From Paraburkholderia caballeronis (GTDB taxonomy: Bacteria > Pseudomonadota > Gammaproteobacteria > Burkholderiales > Burkholderiaceae): DNA of 64,000 nt. Of this stretch, positions 25,541-34,069 are shown piece by piece; position 1 is the first letter of the stretch, and each line of letters opens with the position of its first letter. The notes beneath the pieces were generated by a model. That model made no database searches. It worked only from the letters and a program-made list of their open reading frames with translations, and was not told where the DNA came from. Made by a program: the position numbers and the translations under genes. The DNA is taken from contig NZ_FNSR01000002.1 of NCBI RefSeq assembly GCF_900104845.1, positions 1,798,001 to 1,862,000 of the forward strand. The letters are read 5' to 3'.

Positions 25541-25585
25541 ATTTGGAAATTAAATTAAAATATGTGGTTAAGTTGAATTTCAAAT
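25541..25585. promoter_or_regulatory. LysR-type operator dyad
   Basis: ATTTGGAAATT and AATTTCAAAT form an inverted repeat (one inserted G) around an AT-rich spacer in the divergent HAD/LysR region, matching the ATTTGnAAAT-like dyads seen at LysR-controlled promoters. Confidence 0.5.
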
Positions 25586-25602
25586 ATCGGGGTGGATTGG
25601 CC

Positions 25603-26499
25603 ATGTTGGATCTTGAACTGCTGAACACGCTGGTTTGCGTTGTCGACGAAGGGAGCTTCACGCGCGCAGGCGAGCGTGTGCATCGCACGCAGTCGACGGT
25701 CAGCCAACAGGTGCGCAAGCTGGAGGAGCTGGTCGGACGGCCTTTGCTGCTGCGCGATCGTGCTGGCACCCAGGTGACGACGACCGAGCACGGCGCAATG
25801 CTGACGCAATATGCGCGGCGCTTACTGGCGTTGTCGCAGGAGGCGCAGGACGCGCTGGCCAGCGACGTGAAACTGACGCCGGTGCGGATCGGCGTGCCGG
25901 AGGACTTCGACGCACGCCGCATGTCGGCCATGCTGTCGGGTTTCGTCAAGGCACAACCGGGCGCGCGGCTGGAGACGGTGGCGGGAATGAGCGCTGACCT
26001 GCAGCGTAAGTTGGCGGCCGGAGAAATCGAGATCGCACTGATCAAGCGCGAGCCGGGCAGCGGCGAGTGCCTCGCAGCGTGGCCGGAATCTCTGGTCTGG
26101 GTTCAGAGCGCGGAGGCCGGGTGGCAGGCAGAAGCGGGTGACGAACCTATCCCTCTGGCGCTATTTCCGCACGGTTGCGTGTACCGGCAGCGTGCGATTC
26201 GCAGTCTCGACAAGTCGCACAGGCGTTGGCGTATTGCGTTCGGGAGCCAAAGCCTGACTGGCATCCAGGCTGCCGTTTCGTCGGGCCTGGGAATTTCAGT
26301 GCTGCCGACGACGGCGGTTCTTCCTGAGCATCGTTTGTGCGAGGGACTGCCATCTTTGCCGCCGACCGAGCTCGCTTTGGTGACCGCGGGCGGAGTGTTG
26401 AATGCGGCACAACGGACGCTCGTCGAGTTTTTGCAGGAGGGGATCGCGGATCTTGGGAGGGCGGAGACCGGTGCATTGGCTCGCGGGTTTCCTGATTAG
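25603..26499 (+). CDS. LysR-family transcriptional regulator
   Basis: This 298-residue regulator has the winged helix SFTRAGERVHRTQSTVSQQV and LLLRDRAGTQVTTTEHGAML, and an effector domain ending with IQAAVSSGLGISVLPTTAV. I chose the ATG at 25603 (MLDLELL), the standard LysR start; the open frame begins well upstream. It is divergent from the HAD/aldolase pair, with an AT-rich dyad in between, and is likely their regulator. Confidence 0.9.
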   Translation: MLDLELLNTLVCVVDEGSFTRAGERVHRTQSTVSQQVRKLEELVGRPLLLRDRAGTQVTTTEHGAMLTQYARRLLALSQEAQDALASDVKLTPVRIGVPEDFDARRMSAMLSGFVKAQPGARLETVAGMSADLQRKLAAGEIEIALIKREPGSGECLAAWPESLVWVQSAEAGWQAEAGDEPIPLALFPHGCVYRQRAIRSLDKSHRRWRIAFGSQSLTGIQAAVSSGLGISVLPTTAVLPEHRLCEGLPSLPPTELALVTAGGVLNAAQRTLVEFLQEGIADLGRAETGALARGFPD

Positions 26500-26607
26500 G
26501 ATATGCAGCCGGCCGCTAAAGATCGACCGTCTGCCGAGGGCGATTGCTTCACGATGAAAGGCCGTGCGTCCAGGGGCTGAAAGATAGCTGAGGCGCAGGC
26601 TTTGATT

Positions 26608-26960
26608 TCAGCCTGTACTGCGACGCAACTCAAGAAGGGCCGCCGCGCGCGCCAAATCCTCAACGGTATCAACGTCGAGTTGAATGCCTTCGTCATCGAG
26701 TAGCAGGTCGAAACCTGTCCCGTGCTGCGCAACGCTCGCACTACCTCGGTCGCGCCGATATCGCCGCCTGGTTGGCTCAGTGCCTGGCGGCATGAGGCAC
26801 GAAAACCCACAAGATGTCCCCTGTTTTCATGCCAGTACGGCACTACGACCGTATGCGAGGTCGGCGCGTCGGCGACGCGTTTGAGACTGTCTGGAGTGAC
26901 GCCGTTGTCCAGCACGTTGAGCACGGCATGAACGTGATCGTCGCCCCGGTGGCTGAGCAC
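26608..26960 (-). pseudogene. Decayed MobA-like nucleotidyltransferase
   Basis: One minus-strand frame contains VVVPYWHENRGHLVGF and GGDIGATEVVR. A second frame then continues with LDDEGIQLDVDTVEDLARAA and AALLELRRS, the C-terminal end of MobA/CoxF-type cytidylyltransferases. A frameshift near 26770 splits them, and the N-terminal LAAGxSxRxG nucleotide-binding region is missing. The gene is non-functional. The DNA from 26961 to 27261 is disrupted by stops in every frame I examined and holds no gene I can name. Confidence 0.6.
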
Positions 26961-27261
26961 GTCCCATTGGGTCTGCTGCCACCCTCAGTCCTGGCGCGCG
27001 GTACTGCCATCCTGTTTCGTCAGTTCGACGTTGACCCATGCGGGCACAGCTTTGGTATCGCGGACGTATCACTGGAACATCTCGCTTGCGCCGGTTGCAC
27101 TGCCGTAGGTCGTGTCGATCCGTGCAAACGCATCCTTCTCCTGCTCATACTGATGCGACACGGTCATGGGTCATGCGCGCAGAGACAATGAATGATCGGT
27201 GTGACGGATCGAGACGGGGTCTGCCGGCCGCGGTCGATCCATACCATTCATGTCCGATGCA

Positions 27262-27720
27262 TCAAGCGGGGATTTCGGTAAGACCAGATAAGAACCGAAT
27301 GTCACTGGCATGCAATCGCCGGCCATCAGACGATCTCAGTTCTATGTCTTTTAGCGGGCGGTTTGTTTTTTTGTCGACCAACTGGGACGCCTGCTCCCCC
27401 GGTTTGAAGGCATGGGCGAGACCCCACTGCGCCAGGCTTGTCAGGACAGGGGCGAGCGCCAGCCCCTTGTCGGTCAGCACGTATTCCTGATAGGCGCTGC
27501 CATCGGATGCCGGCTGGATATCGAATATTCCCTGATCCACCAACACCTTGAGCCGGGTACTGAGGCTGCTTTTCGCGGCACCGAGACTGCGCTGGAAGTC
27601 GTTGAATCGGCTCACGCCGGCAAGCGCATCGCGGACGATCAGAAGCGTCCACCAGTCGCCAATGATGTCGAGGCTCCGCGCCATCGGACATTTTTCATCG
27701 GCCAAACTTTTGCGTTTCAC
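27262..27720 (-). CDS. HxlR-family transcriptional regulator
   Basis: This 152-residue winged-helix protein has the HxlR features CPMARSLDIIGDWWTLLIVR, FNDFQRSLGAAKSSLSTRL and LVDQGIFDIQP. I chose the GTG at 27720 because GGAGGG lies 6 bases upstream and the protein then starts just ahead of the usual CP motif. The Cys in KCPMAR is the redox/electrophile-sensing position in some relatives. It is divergent from the SDR at 28023, and the intergenic DNA carries repeated ATTGGACT elements. Confidence 0.88.
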   Translation of the reverse strand: MKRKSLADEKCPMARSLDIIGDWWTLLIVRDALAGVSRFNDFQRSLGAAKSSLSTRLKVLVDQGIFDIQPASDGSAYQEYVLTDKGLALAPVLTSLAQWGLAHAFKPGEQASQLVDKKTNRPLKDIELRSSDGRRLHASDIRFLSGLTEIPA

Positions 27721-27906
27721 CTGATTCCCTCCAATGCCTGTTTCGTCGCGGCACGTGCGAATTGCGGTGCCGCGCATTGCATACCACGATGATACGTGAT
27801 CTGGTTTCATCATCAAACCGCAGGGATGGTCGGCGCGTGCGGGATCTTCACGGATAGATACGGTCCAGACGGCGCCGGTCCTTCCTGGGCTTAATCTGGT
27901 TGCATG

Positions 27907-27955
27907 ATTGGACTGGGTTGGTCATAATCGGTTCAATCATTGGACTTGAATTGAA
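27907..27955. promoter_or_regulatory. Candidate HxlR operator region
   Basis: ATTGGACT occurs at 27907-27914 and 27939-27946 (32 bases apart, about three turns), and TTCAAT/ATTGAA form a dyad at 27932-27955. The remaining DNA between 27721 and 28022 shows no gene. Confidence 0.45.
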
Positions 27956-28022
27956 TGATGGGGCGCGGTCGAATGCGTTGCGTCCCGAAACGTGATGGTT
28001 CTATCCACCTCTGGAGGAAGCA

Positions 28023-28772
28023 ATGCTCAAGCTCGAAGGAAAGATCGCGGTCATCACCGGGGGAAACTCCGGAATCGGTCTGGCGACAGCCAAGGTTTTC
28101 GTGAAGGAAGGCGCGCGCGTGTATATCGCGGGCCGTAGACAGGCCGAGCTCGATTCGGCCGCCGCGCTGCTGGGGCCGACGGTGACGGCGGTACAAACCG
28201 ATGTTTCCCGGCCGGCCGATCTCGATCGGCTATATGCCCGGATTGGCGAGGAGGCCGGACGGGTTGACATTGTCTTTGCGAATGCGGGCCTCGCCACCTT
28301 GGCACCGCTTGGCAGCCTGGCGGAAGAAGACGTTGATTACCAGTTCGATGTGAACGTGAAAGGTGTGATCTGGACCGTCCAGAAGGCGCTCCCTCTGATG
28401 GGGCCGGGCGCGTCGGTGATCCTGAACGCTTCGATCGTCGCATCGAAAGGCTGGGCCAACTGGAGTGTCTACAGCGCAACCAAGGCGGCCGTTCGTTCAT
28501 TCGCACGCACCTGGTCGTCCGATCTCAAGGGCAGAGCCATCCGTGTCAATGCGGTCAGCCCCGGTGTGATCCTGACGCCTGGCCATGGAAAAACTGGCCT
28601 TCCGAGCGGAGAACTGGAGCAGTTCTACACTTACGCCGCCGGCATCACGCCGCTGAATCGGGTCGGGGAGGACGATGAGGTCGCCAAGGTCGTCGCGTTT
28701 CTCGCGTCAGACGACAGCAGTTTCATGACTGGCGGCGAGCTTTTTGTCGATGGCGGTTTCGCCCAGATCTGA
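28023..28772 (+). CDS. Short-chain dehydrogenase/reductase (SDR)
   Basis: This 249-residue oxidoreductase has the NAD(P) motif TGGNSGIGLATA, Asp at TDVS, NAG in FANAGLATL, catalytic Ser in ILNASIVAS, YSATK, and the C-terminal MTGGELFVDGGFAQI. The Arg residues after the second strand (AGRRQAEL) suggest NADPH. GGAGG precedes the ATG. It is divergent from the HxlR regulator and closely related to the SDRs at 34904 and 37777, each paired with a different regulator. The substrate is unknown; a carbonyl-detoxification role is plausible. Confidence 0.9.
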   Translation: MLKLEGKIAVITGGNSGIGLATAKVFVKEGARVYIAGRRQAELDSAAALLGPTVTAVQTDVSRPADLDRLYARIGEEAGRVDIVFANAGLATLAPLGSLAEEDVDYQFDVNVKGVIWTVQKALPLMGPGASVILNASIVASKGWANWSVYSATKAAVRSFARTWSSDLKGRAIRVNAVSPGVILTPGHGKTGLPSGELEQFYTYAAGITPLNRVGEDDEVAKVVAFLASDDSSFMTGGELFVDGGFAQI

Positions 28773-28812
28773 CGCGAGCGGTCCGGGTCCGGTCCGTCGG
28801 GCCGGACCGAAT

Positions 28813-29418
28813 TTATTTGTCGCCCGTCGGCCAGGTGCTGACGACGTGCCTGGCGATTCCCTCGAGCAATTTCCTCGACGCGCCTGCCTTGGCCTGTACC
28901 GCCATGCCTTGCGAGACGGCCATCACGAAGGCCGCCAGCGCGGCGCAATCCGCCGAGGCTGGCAGATCCTTGTCCTTTTTCGCGCGTTCGAGCCGCTTCC
29001 GCAGCGCGTCCTGTGAGGCGCTCCTGCGCACGGCCAGCTCGTGCCGGATCGATTCGCTGTCGTCCGAACACGCCATCGCGCCGTTGATGCCGAGACAGCC
29101 GCGCGTGGCCTCGTACCGCGTGTGCAGTTCGGCGCAGCCCATCAGGGTGCGCTCCACAACCTGCCGGGCGGTCGGTGCGCTCAACGCTTCCTGCATGAAG
29201 CCCAGGTAATCCCTTTCGTAACGGTCCAGCGCGCGGCGGAACAAGGCTTCCTTGTTGCCGAATGCGGCATAGAGCCCCGGCCGGGCCACGCCGGTTGCCT
29301 GCGTCAGGTTCTCGAACGACGTGCCCTCGTATCCCTTCTGCCAGAAAACGGTCAACGCGGCACCTAGTGCCTCGTCGATATCGAACTCTCTGTGACGACC
29401 CATGACTGTGTCTTGCAA
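28813..29418 (-). CDS. TetR-family transcriptional regulator
   Basis: This 201-residue repressor has the N-terminal helix-turn-helix FDIDEALGAALTVFWQKGYE, then ENLTQATGVARPGLYAAFGN, and a TetR_C domain with the GCLGINGAMACSDDSESIRH segment of the NemR/AcuR-like group, which contains a potentially reactive Cys. It is divergent from the MFS gene at 29516. The intergenic region has two nested inverted repeats, the likely operator. It probably controls the long downstream operon of exporter, oxidoreductases and epoxide hydrolase. Confidence 0.9.
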   Translation of the reverse strand: MQDTVMGRHREFDIDEALGAALTVFWQKGYEGTSFENLTQATGVARPGLYAAFGNKEALFRRALDRYERDYLGFMQEALSAPTARQVVERTLMGCAELHTRYEATRGCLGINGAMACSDDSESIRHELAVRRSASQDALRKRLERAKKDKDLPASADCAALAAFVMAVSQGMAVQAKAGASRKLLEGIARHVVSTWPTGDK

Positions 29419-29470
29419 GCCTGCCTGATTTCAATACCGATCATTATAAAACGCTTGACGGCTTCGCGGC

Positions 29471-29513
29471 AAATAAAGTACCGTTCGTTATCGTAACGAT
29501 TGATACTTTATTT
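29471..29513. promoter_or_regulatory. Nested TetR operator dyads
   Basis: AAATAAAGTA and TACTTTATTT (29471-29480 and 29504-29513) flank an inner dyad TCGTTA-TCG-TAACGA (29485-29499). The outer dyad ends just two bases before the MFS start codon. Confidence 0.6.
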
Positions 29514-29515
29514 TC

Positions 29516-30745
29516 ATGGGCGAATCGATGTGCCGGCAGCAGGCGCCTGGCGAGGGACATACGAGGCACGGCTGGCTGGGCGTCGCTTCGATCGCGGCGG
29601 GCACGTTTCTGCTGGTGGCGACGGAATTTCTACCGATCGGGCTGCTGTCGCGGCTGGCGCTCGACCTGCATGTGTCGGAAGGGCGGGCCGGCCTGTCCGT
29701 GACTGCGCCCGGTTTCGTCGCGGCGTTCGCGGCGCCCCTGCTGGTCGTGCTGGCCGGCGCGATGGACCGGCGCGCGATCATCGTCGCGCTGACGGCCACG
29801 ATCGTCGCGTCGAACGTCATGGCCGCGCTGGCGCCGGATTTTCCGGTCTTTCTCGCGAGCCGTCTGATGCTCGGGCTGGCGGTGGCCGGGCTCTGGTCGT
29901 TCGCGGTCGCGGCCGGCCGCCGGCTGGTGGCGGAAAGCGCCGGCGCAAGGGCGACCTCGATCATCTCGGCCGGCATTTCGGCGGGAACGGTGTTCGGCAT
30001 GCCCGTGGGTGCAAGTCTCGGCGGCTTGATCGGCTGGCGCATGGTGTTCGCAGCGAACGCGGCGCTGGGCCTGCTGGTCGTGCTGGTTCAACTGCGCTAT
30101 CTGCCGCGTCTGGTCATGCGCACGGCGATTCGCGCGAGCCAGTTGTCCGCGTTCGCGCGCATTCCGATGGCGGCGGTCGGGCTGCTGGCCAGCGGTTTCG
30201 TCGCGGCCGGCCATTTCGTCGCCTACACGTTCCTCGAACCCTATCTGCGCAACACGCTCGCCCTCGGCGCCACCGGTGTGACGCTGACGCTGGCCGGCTA
30301 TGCGGCGACCGGCGTCGTCGGCTCGTTCGTCGGCGAGCGTCTGGCGGGATCCGACGTGCGCGGTGCATTTGCCGCCGCCGCGGCGCTGCTGGCGGCGTCC
30401 GTGCTGCTGGCCGTGGCCGCCAAAGGCTCGCCGGCATGGGCCATCGCCGTCGTGATGCTGTGGGGCGCCGCGTTCGGCGCGGTGCCGGTCTGCGTCCAGA
30501 TGTGGATGTTCAACGCTTCCCCGGCGCTCTACGAGGCGGGTTCAGCGCTGATGGTCAGCGCATTCCAGATATCGCTCGCGGCCGGCGCGGCGATCGGCGG
30601 CGTGCTGGTCGATAACTCGGGGCTCGACGCGGCGTTTCTCGTCAGTGGTTTCGTGTCGGCCGCGGGTGTCGTGATCGCTCTGATGTGTCGCGCGGCGCCG
30701 GCGGCGACACATCGTTCAACCGTCGTATTGGAGAACCAGCAATGA
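29516..30745 (+). CDS. MFS transporter (drug/metabolite efflux type)
   Basis: This 409-residue membrane protein has twelve likely transmembrane segments. The N-terminal half holds LLVATEFLPIGLLSRLA, with the drug:H+ antiporter-like loop ALTATIVASNVMAALAP and LGLAVAGLWSFAVAAGRR; the layout resembles the AraJ/YdhP/SotB-like export group. It overlaps the next gene by ATGA at its stop. A short spacer to the operator and no strong ribosome site suggest ATG 29528 as an alternative start. Probably it exports the inducer of the TetR regulator. Confidence 0.88.
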   Translation: MGESMCRQQAPGEGHTRHGWLGVASIAAGTFLLVATEFLPIGLLSRLALDLHVSEGRAGLSVTAPGFVAAFAAPLLVVLAGAMDRRAIIVALTATIVASNVMAALAPDFPVFLASRLMLGLAVAGLWSFAVAAGRRLVAESAGARATSIISAGISAGTVFGMPVGASLGGLIGWRMVFAANAALGLLVVLVQLRYLPRLVMRTAIRASQLSAFARIPMAAVGLLASGFVAAGHFVAYTFLEPYLRNTLALGATGVTLTLAGYAATGVVGSFVGERLAGSDVRGAFAAAAALLAASVLLAVAAKGSPAWAIAVVMLWGAAFGAVPVCVQMWMFNASPALYEAGSALMVSAFQISLAAGAAIGGVLVDNSGLDAAFLVSGFVSAAGVVIALMCRAAPAATHRSTVVLENQQ

Positions 30746-31359
30746 AGATCGGAGTCATCGGCGCGGCCACGGTGGGCATGACGCTCGCCGTCCGGTTAGC
30801 TGCGGCCGGTCATGAAGTGTCGGTGGCAAGCCGGCGTGGTCCGCAAAATCTTTCGACCTTGCTCGCGGATTCGGGCGTGCCGTTGACGCCGGCCACGACC
30901 GGTCAGGCGATGGAAGCGGACGTGGTGTTTCTCGCCGTGCCGTGGACGCGGGTGCGCGACGTGCTGACGCCCGGCATCGCATGGGGCGGCCGCATCCTGG
31001 TGGACACAACGAACATTTTCCTGAGCTACGCGCCGGATTTCCGTGTAGACGATCTGCATGGCGAGTCGGGCAGCGAGATCGTGGCCCGACTGGCGCCATC
31101 GGCGCGTGTCGTGAAAGCGTTCAACACGCTGCCGTTCGCGAAGATGTTCGCGCCGGCACCGAGTGGCCTGCAGCGGGTGATCCCTGTAGCGGGCGACGAC
31201 GACGTGGCCGTGTCGGTCGTCGCGGGGCTGATCGAGGCAATGGGCCTGCATCCGCTCGGGCTCGGTTCCCTGGCCGATGGCGGCCGTCGCATGGAAGTCG
31301 GCGGACCGTTCAGCGGATTCGAGTTGTTGACGCCGATCGGCCGCGAGGTACGCGCATGA
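30742..31359 (+). CDS. NADPH-dependent oxidoreductase with F420-reductase-like Rossmann fold
   Basis: This 205-residue protein has the start MKIGVIGAATVGMTLAVRLA, a VVFLAVPWTRVRDVL helix after the cofactor domain, VVKAFNTLPFA and MGLHPLGLGSLADGGRRMEV. This is the NAD(P)-binding family related to NADP:F420 oxidoreductase (TIGR01915/F420_oxidored). The organism type does not usually rely on F420, so another electron acceptor is likely. The start overlaps the MFS stop by four bases and the stop overlaps the next start, so it is operon-encoded. Confidence 0.82.
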   Translation: MKIGVIGAATVGMTLAVRLAAAGHEVSVASRRGPQNLSTLLADSGVPLTPATTGQAMEADVVFLAVPWTRVRDVLTPGIAWGGRILVDTTNIFLSYAPDFRVDDLHGESGSEIVARLAPSARVVKAFNTLPFAKMFAPAPSGLQRVIPVAGDDDVAVSVVAGLIEAMGLHPLGLGSLADGGRRMEVGGPFSGFELLTPIGREVRA

Positions 31360-31922
31360 ACGATGCATCGATCGACATGTACGACGTGTCCATCTCCACG
31401 TTCCGCGGCGGTTTCCGCACGCTTGCGGCGTTGCTTGCAAAAGCCGAGGCCGATGTGGCCGCCGGCCGCTTCGAGGAAACGGCACTGCTCGAAGCCCGGC
31501 TGGCCGACGACATGGATCCGCTGCGCCGCCAGATCCAGCATGCGAGCGACGCGGCCAAGGCCTGCGCGATGCGGCTCGCCGGCCGCAGCGTGCCGCGCAT
31601 CGAGGACAACGAGCGCACGCTGTCCGAACTCCGCGAGCGCATCGCCCGCACGGAAGCGCTGCTGGATCTTGTATCGCGAGCAGACCTTATCGGCAGTGGA
31701 GACCGGGTCATCAAGGTCAACCTCCGTCGGCGCTGGGTGTCCTTCGACGGGCGCGCCTACCTGCTGGAGTTTGCCCTGCCGAATTTCTTTTTCCACGTCA
31801 CGACGGCCTACGCGATCCTGCGCCACATGGGCCTCGACATCGGCAAGCTCGACTATCTCGTCGACGTAGCCCGGCGCCGTCAGGCGCCGCGGATTACGGA
31901 AGCGGGAAATGTCGGCGCCTGA
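31356..31922 (+). CDS. DUF1993-family protein
   Basis: This 188-residue protein has the DUF1993 pattern: YDVSISTFRGGFRTLAALL, EARLADDMDPLRRQIQHASD, AKACAMRLAG, and a C-terminal FALPNFFFHVTTAYAILRHM region with a conserved His. The four-helix, DinB-like fold is usually linked to metal-dependent or mycothiol-like small-molecule enzymes, but no activity has been assigned. It is translationally coupled (ATGA) to the oxidoreductase and is followed at once by an epoxide hydrolase. Confidence 0.8.
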   Translation: MNDASIDMYDVSISTFRGGFRTLAALLAKAEADVAAGRFEETALLEARLADDMDPLRRQIQHASDAAKACAMRLAGRSVPRIEDNERTLSELRERIARTEALLDLVSRADLIGSGDRVIKVNLRRRWVSFDGRAYLLEFALPNFFFHVTTAYAILRHMGLDIGKLDYLVDVARRRQAPRITEAGNVGA

Positions 31923-33245
31923 GTGACGAAACGCAGCACAGAACCAGTGAAATCCATGAGTATTCCTGTTGAAAACAAGAATCCGGCGGCCTCTACGTCG
32001 CGCCGCACCTTCCTGAAACATACGGCCGGCGCGTCGGTCGGTCTCGCGCTTGGCGGCAGGATCGCCGAGTCGCATGCTGCATTCAGCCTGCCGCCGGCGA
32101 CGACCGAGATCGCGCCGTTCCGCATTGCCGTGCCCCAGTCGGATATCGACGCGCTGAAGTTGCGCCTGTCGAGCGCGCGCCTGCCCGAAGCCGCGACCGC
32201 GGCCGGCTGGGCGCAGGGCGTGCCGCTGGACAAGGCGCGCACGCTGGTCGAATACTGGCGCGACCGCTACGACTGGCGAAAATTCGAGCGCAAGGTCAAT
32301 GCGTATCCGCAGTTCCGCACCGAGATCGACGGCCTCGGTATCCATTTCCTGCACGTGCGCTCGCCGCACGCGAATGCGCTGCCGATGATCATGACGCACG
32401 GCTGGCCGGGTTCGATCGTCGAGTTCATGAAGGTGATCGGGCCGCTGACGAACCCGACGGCTTATGGCAGCAGCGCGGACGATGCTTTCCACCTGGTCAT
32501 CCCGTCACAGCCGGGCTTCGGTTTTTCTGACAAGCCCGCGGAGGAAGGCTGGGACGTCGTGCGGACAGCGACGGCATGGGGCACGCTCATGCAGCGGCTC
32601 GGCTATACGCGCTGGGTGGCCCAGGGCGGCGACTGGGGCTCGGCCGTTACGCATGCGCTCGGCCACGTGCGCCCGGCCGGCTTGCAGGCGGCGCATGTGA
32701 ACTGGCAGTTCGTGTACCCCGAGCCATTGCCCGAGCATCCGACGGCGGCGGAGGCCTCAGCGATCGAATCGGTCGAGAAGTTTATGGACGACGGTTACGG
32801 CTACTTCAAGCAGCAGGGCACGCGGCCGCAGACGATCGGTTATGCGCTGGCCGATTCGCCGGTCGGGCTGGCCATGTACATCTACGAGAAGTTCCAGGCC
32901 TGGACGGACAACCACGGCAATCCCGAGGACGCGCTGAGCACCGAGGAGATGCTCGACAACATTTCGCTGTACTGGTTCACGAACACGGCGGCCTCGTCCG
33001 CGCGCATCTACTGGGAAAACGCGCGTCACGGCGCGAACTTCAACGCGGGCCGCATCGAGCTGCCGATGGCCGCGACGGTCTTCCCGCACGAGATCTGGCG
33101 CGCGCCGAAGCATTGGGCGCAGGCGTGGTGGCCGAATCTGTACTACTGGAACGAAGTCGACCACGGCGGCCACTTCGCCGCGTTCGAGCAGCCGGCGATC
33201 TTCACCGACGAACTGCGCCGCGCATTCAAGACCGTACGAGGCTAA
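31923..33245 (+). CDS. Epoxide hydrolase with Tat signal
   Basis: This 440-residue alpha/beta hydrolase has the N-terminal EHN domain (PFRIAVPQSDIDALKLRL, WRDRYDWRKFERKVN), oxyanion motif HGWPGS, nucleophile in QGGDWGS and catalytic His in DHGGHFAAFE. A twin-arginine signal SRRTFLKHTAGASVGLALGG precedes the EHN domain, so the enzyme is probably exported folded to the periplasm, unlike cytosolic relatives. The start may be GTG 31923 or ATG 31956. It would open epoxides made by monooxygenation or present outside. It lies in the TetR-controlled operon. Confidence 0.88.
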   Translation: MTKRSTEPVKSMSIPVENKNPAASTSRRTFLKHTAGASVGLALGGRIAESHAAFSLPPATTEIAPFRIAVPQSDIDALKLRLSSARLPEAATAAGWAQGVPLDKARTLVEYWRDRYDWRKFERKVNAYPQFRTEIDGLGIHFLHVRSPHANALPMIMTHGWPGSIVEFMKVIGPLTNPTAYGSSADDAFHLVIPSQPGFGFSDKPAEEGWDVVRTATAWGTLMQRLGYTRWVAQGGDWGSAVTHALGHVRPAGLQAAHVNWQFVYPEPLPEHPTAAEASAIESVEKFMDDGYGYFKQQGTRPQTIGYALADSPVGLAMYIYEKFQAWTDNHGNPEDALSTEEMLDNISLYWFTNTAASSARIYWENARHGANFNAGRIELPMAATVFPHEIWRAPKHWAQAWWPNLYYWNEVDHGGHFAAFEQPAIFTDELRRAFKTVRG

Positions 33246-33248
33246 ACC

Positions 33249-34025
33249 ATGGTCGACACCTCATCCAACAACCTGCCGCTGCGCGGCAAGCACGCGCTGG
33301 TCACCGGCGCCACGCGCGGCATCGGGCTCGAGACGTGCCGCCAGCTTGCGGCGCTCGGTGCGTATGTGATCGTCGCGGCGCGCGATCTGGCGCGCGCCGA
33401 AGCCGTCGCGCAGGCGTTGCGCGACGACGGCCGCGAGGCGCTGGCGCTCAAGCTCGACGTCACGTCCGAGGCCGATCGTGCGGCAGTGTTTCGCGAGCTC
33501 GACAGCCGCTTCGGCAAGCTCGACATTCTGATCAACAACGCCGGCATCTGGCTCGACAGCGCGGATGCGGCCACGCCTCCCGATCGTCCGATCGACGAGG
33601 TGCCCGAGTCGGTCGTGCGTCGGACCTTCGAGGTCAATTTCTTCGCGCCGCTGCTGCTCACGCAGACCCTGCTGCCGCTGCTGAAGCAGGCGCCGGCTGC
33701 GCGCGTCGTCAACGTGTCGAGCATCCGCGGCTCGCTCGCGCATCTATCCGATCCGGCGTCGCCGGTGTATCCGGTCAAGGCGCTCGGCTACGACACGTCG
33801 AAGGCGGCGTTGAACGCGTTCACGATCCTGCTGGCCGAGCAGTTGCGCGGCAGCCCGATCAAGATCAATGCGATCCACCCGGGCTGGGTGCGCACCGAAA
33901 TGGGCAGCAAGCATGCCGATCTCGGCCTTGAGGACGGCGCGCGCACGGCGATCCGCTACGCGACGCTGGGCGAGGACGGGCCGACCGGCGGATTCTTTTT
34001 CCAGGACGAACGGCTGCCCTGGTGA
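33249..34025 (+). CDS. Short-chain dehydrogenase/reductase (carbonyl reductase-like)
   Basis: This 258-residue SDR has TGATRGIGLETCRQLA, NNAGIWLDSAD, VVNVSSIRGSLAHL, and a YDTSKAALNAFT active site with Tyr and Lys. The C-terminal GGFFFQDERLPW tail is typical of the carbonyl-reductase/CBR-like branch. It begins three bases after the epoxide hydrolase stop and precedes another SDR. NADPH use is suggested by Arg in AARDLARAE. Confidence 0.9.
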   Translation: MVDTSSNNLPLRGKHALVTGATRGIGLETCRQLAALGAYVIVAARDLARAEAVAQALRDDGREALALKLDVTSEADRAAVFRELDSRFGKLDILINNAGIWLDSADAATPPDRPIDEVPESVVRRTFEVNFFAPLLLTQTLLPLLKQAPAARVVNVSSIRGSLAHLSDPASPVYPVKALGYDTSKAALNAFTILLAEQLRGSPIKINAIHPGWVRTEMGSKHADLGLEDGARTAIRYATLGEDGPTGGFFFQDERLPW

Positions 34026-34069
34026 AGGGCGCCGTTCCATTTTCAGGCACAAGACAAGGAAAGTCTCAC

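Noticed and set aside
26496..26960. Intact gene of about 150 codons
   Set aside because: The MobA-like homology switches frame near 26770, so it is treated as a pseudogene.
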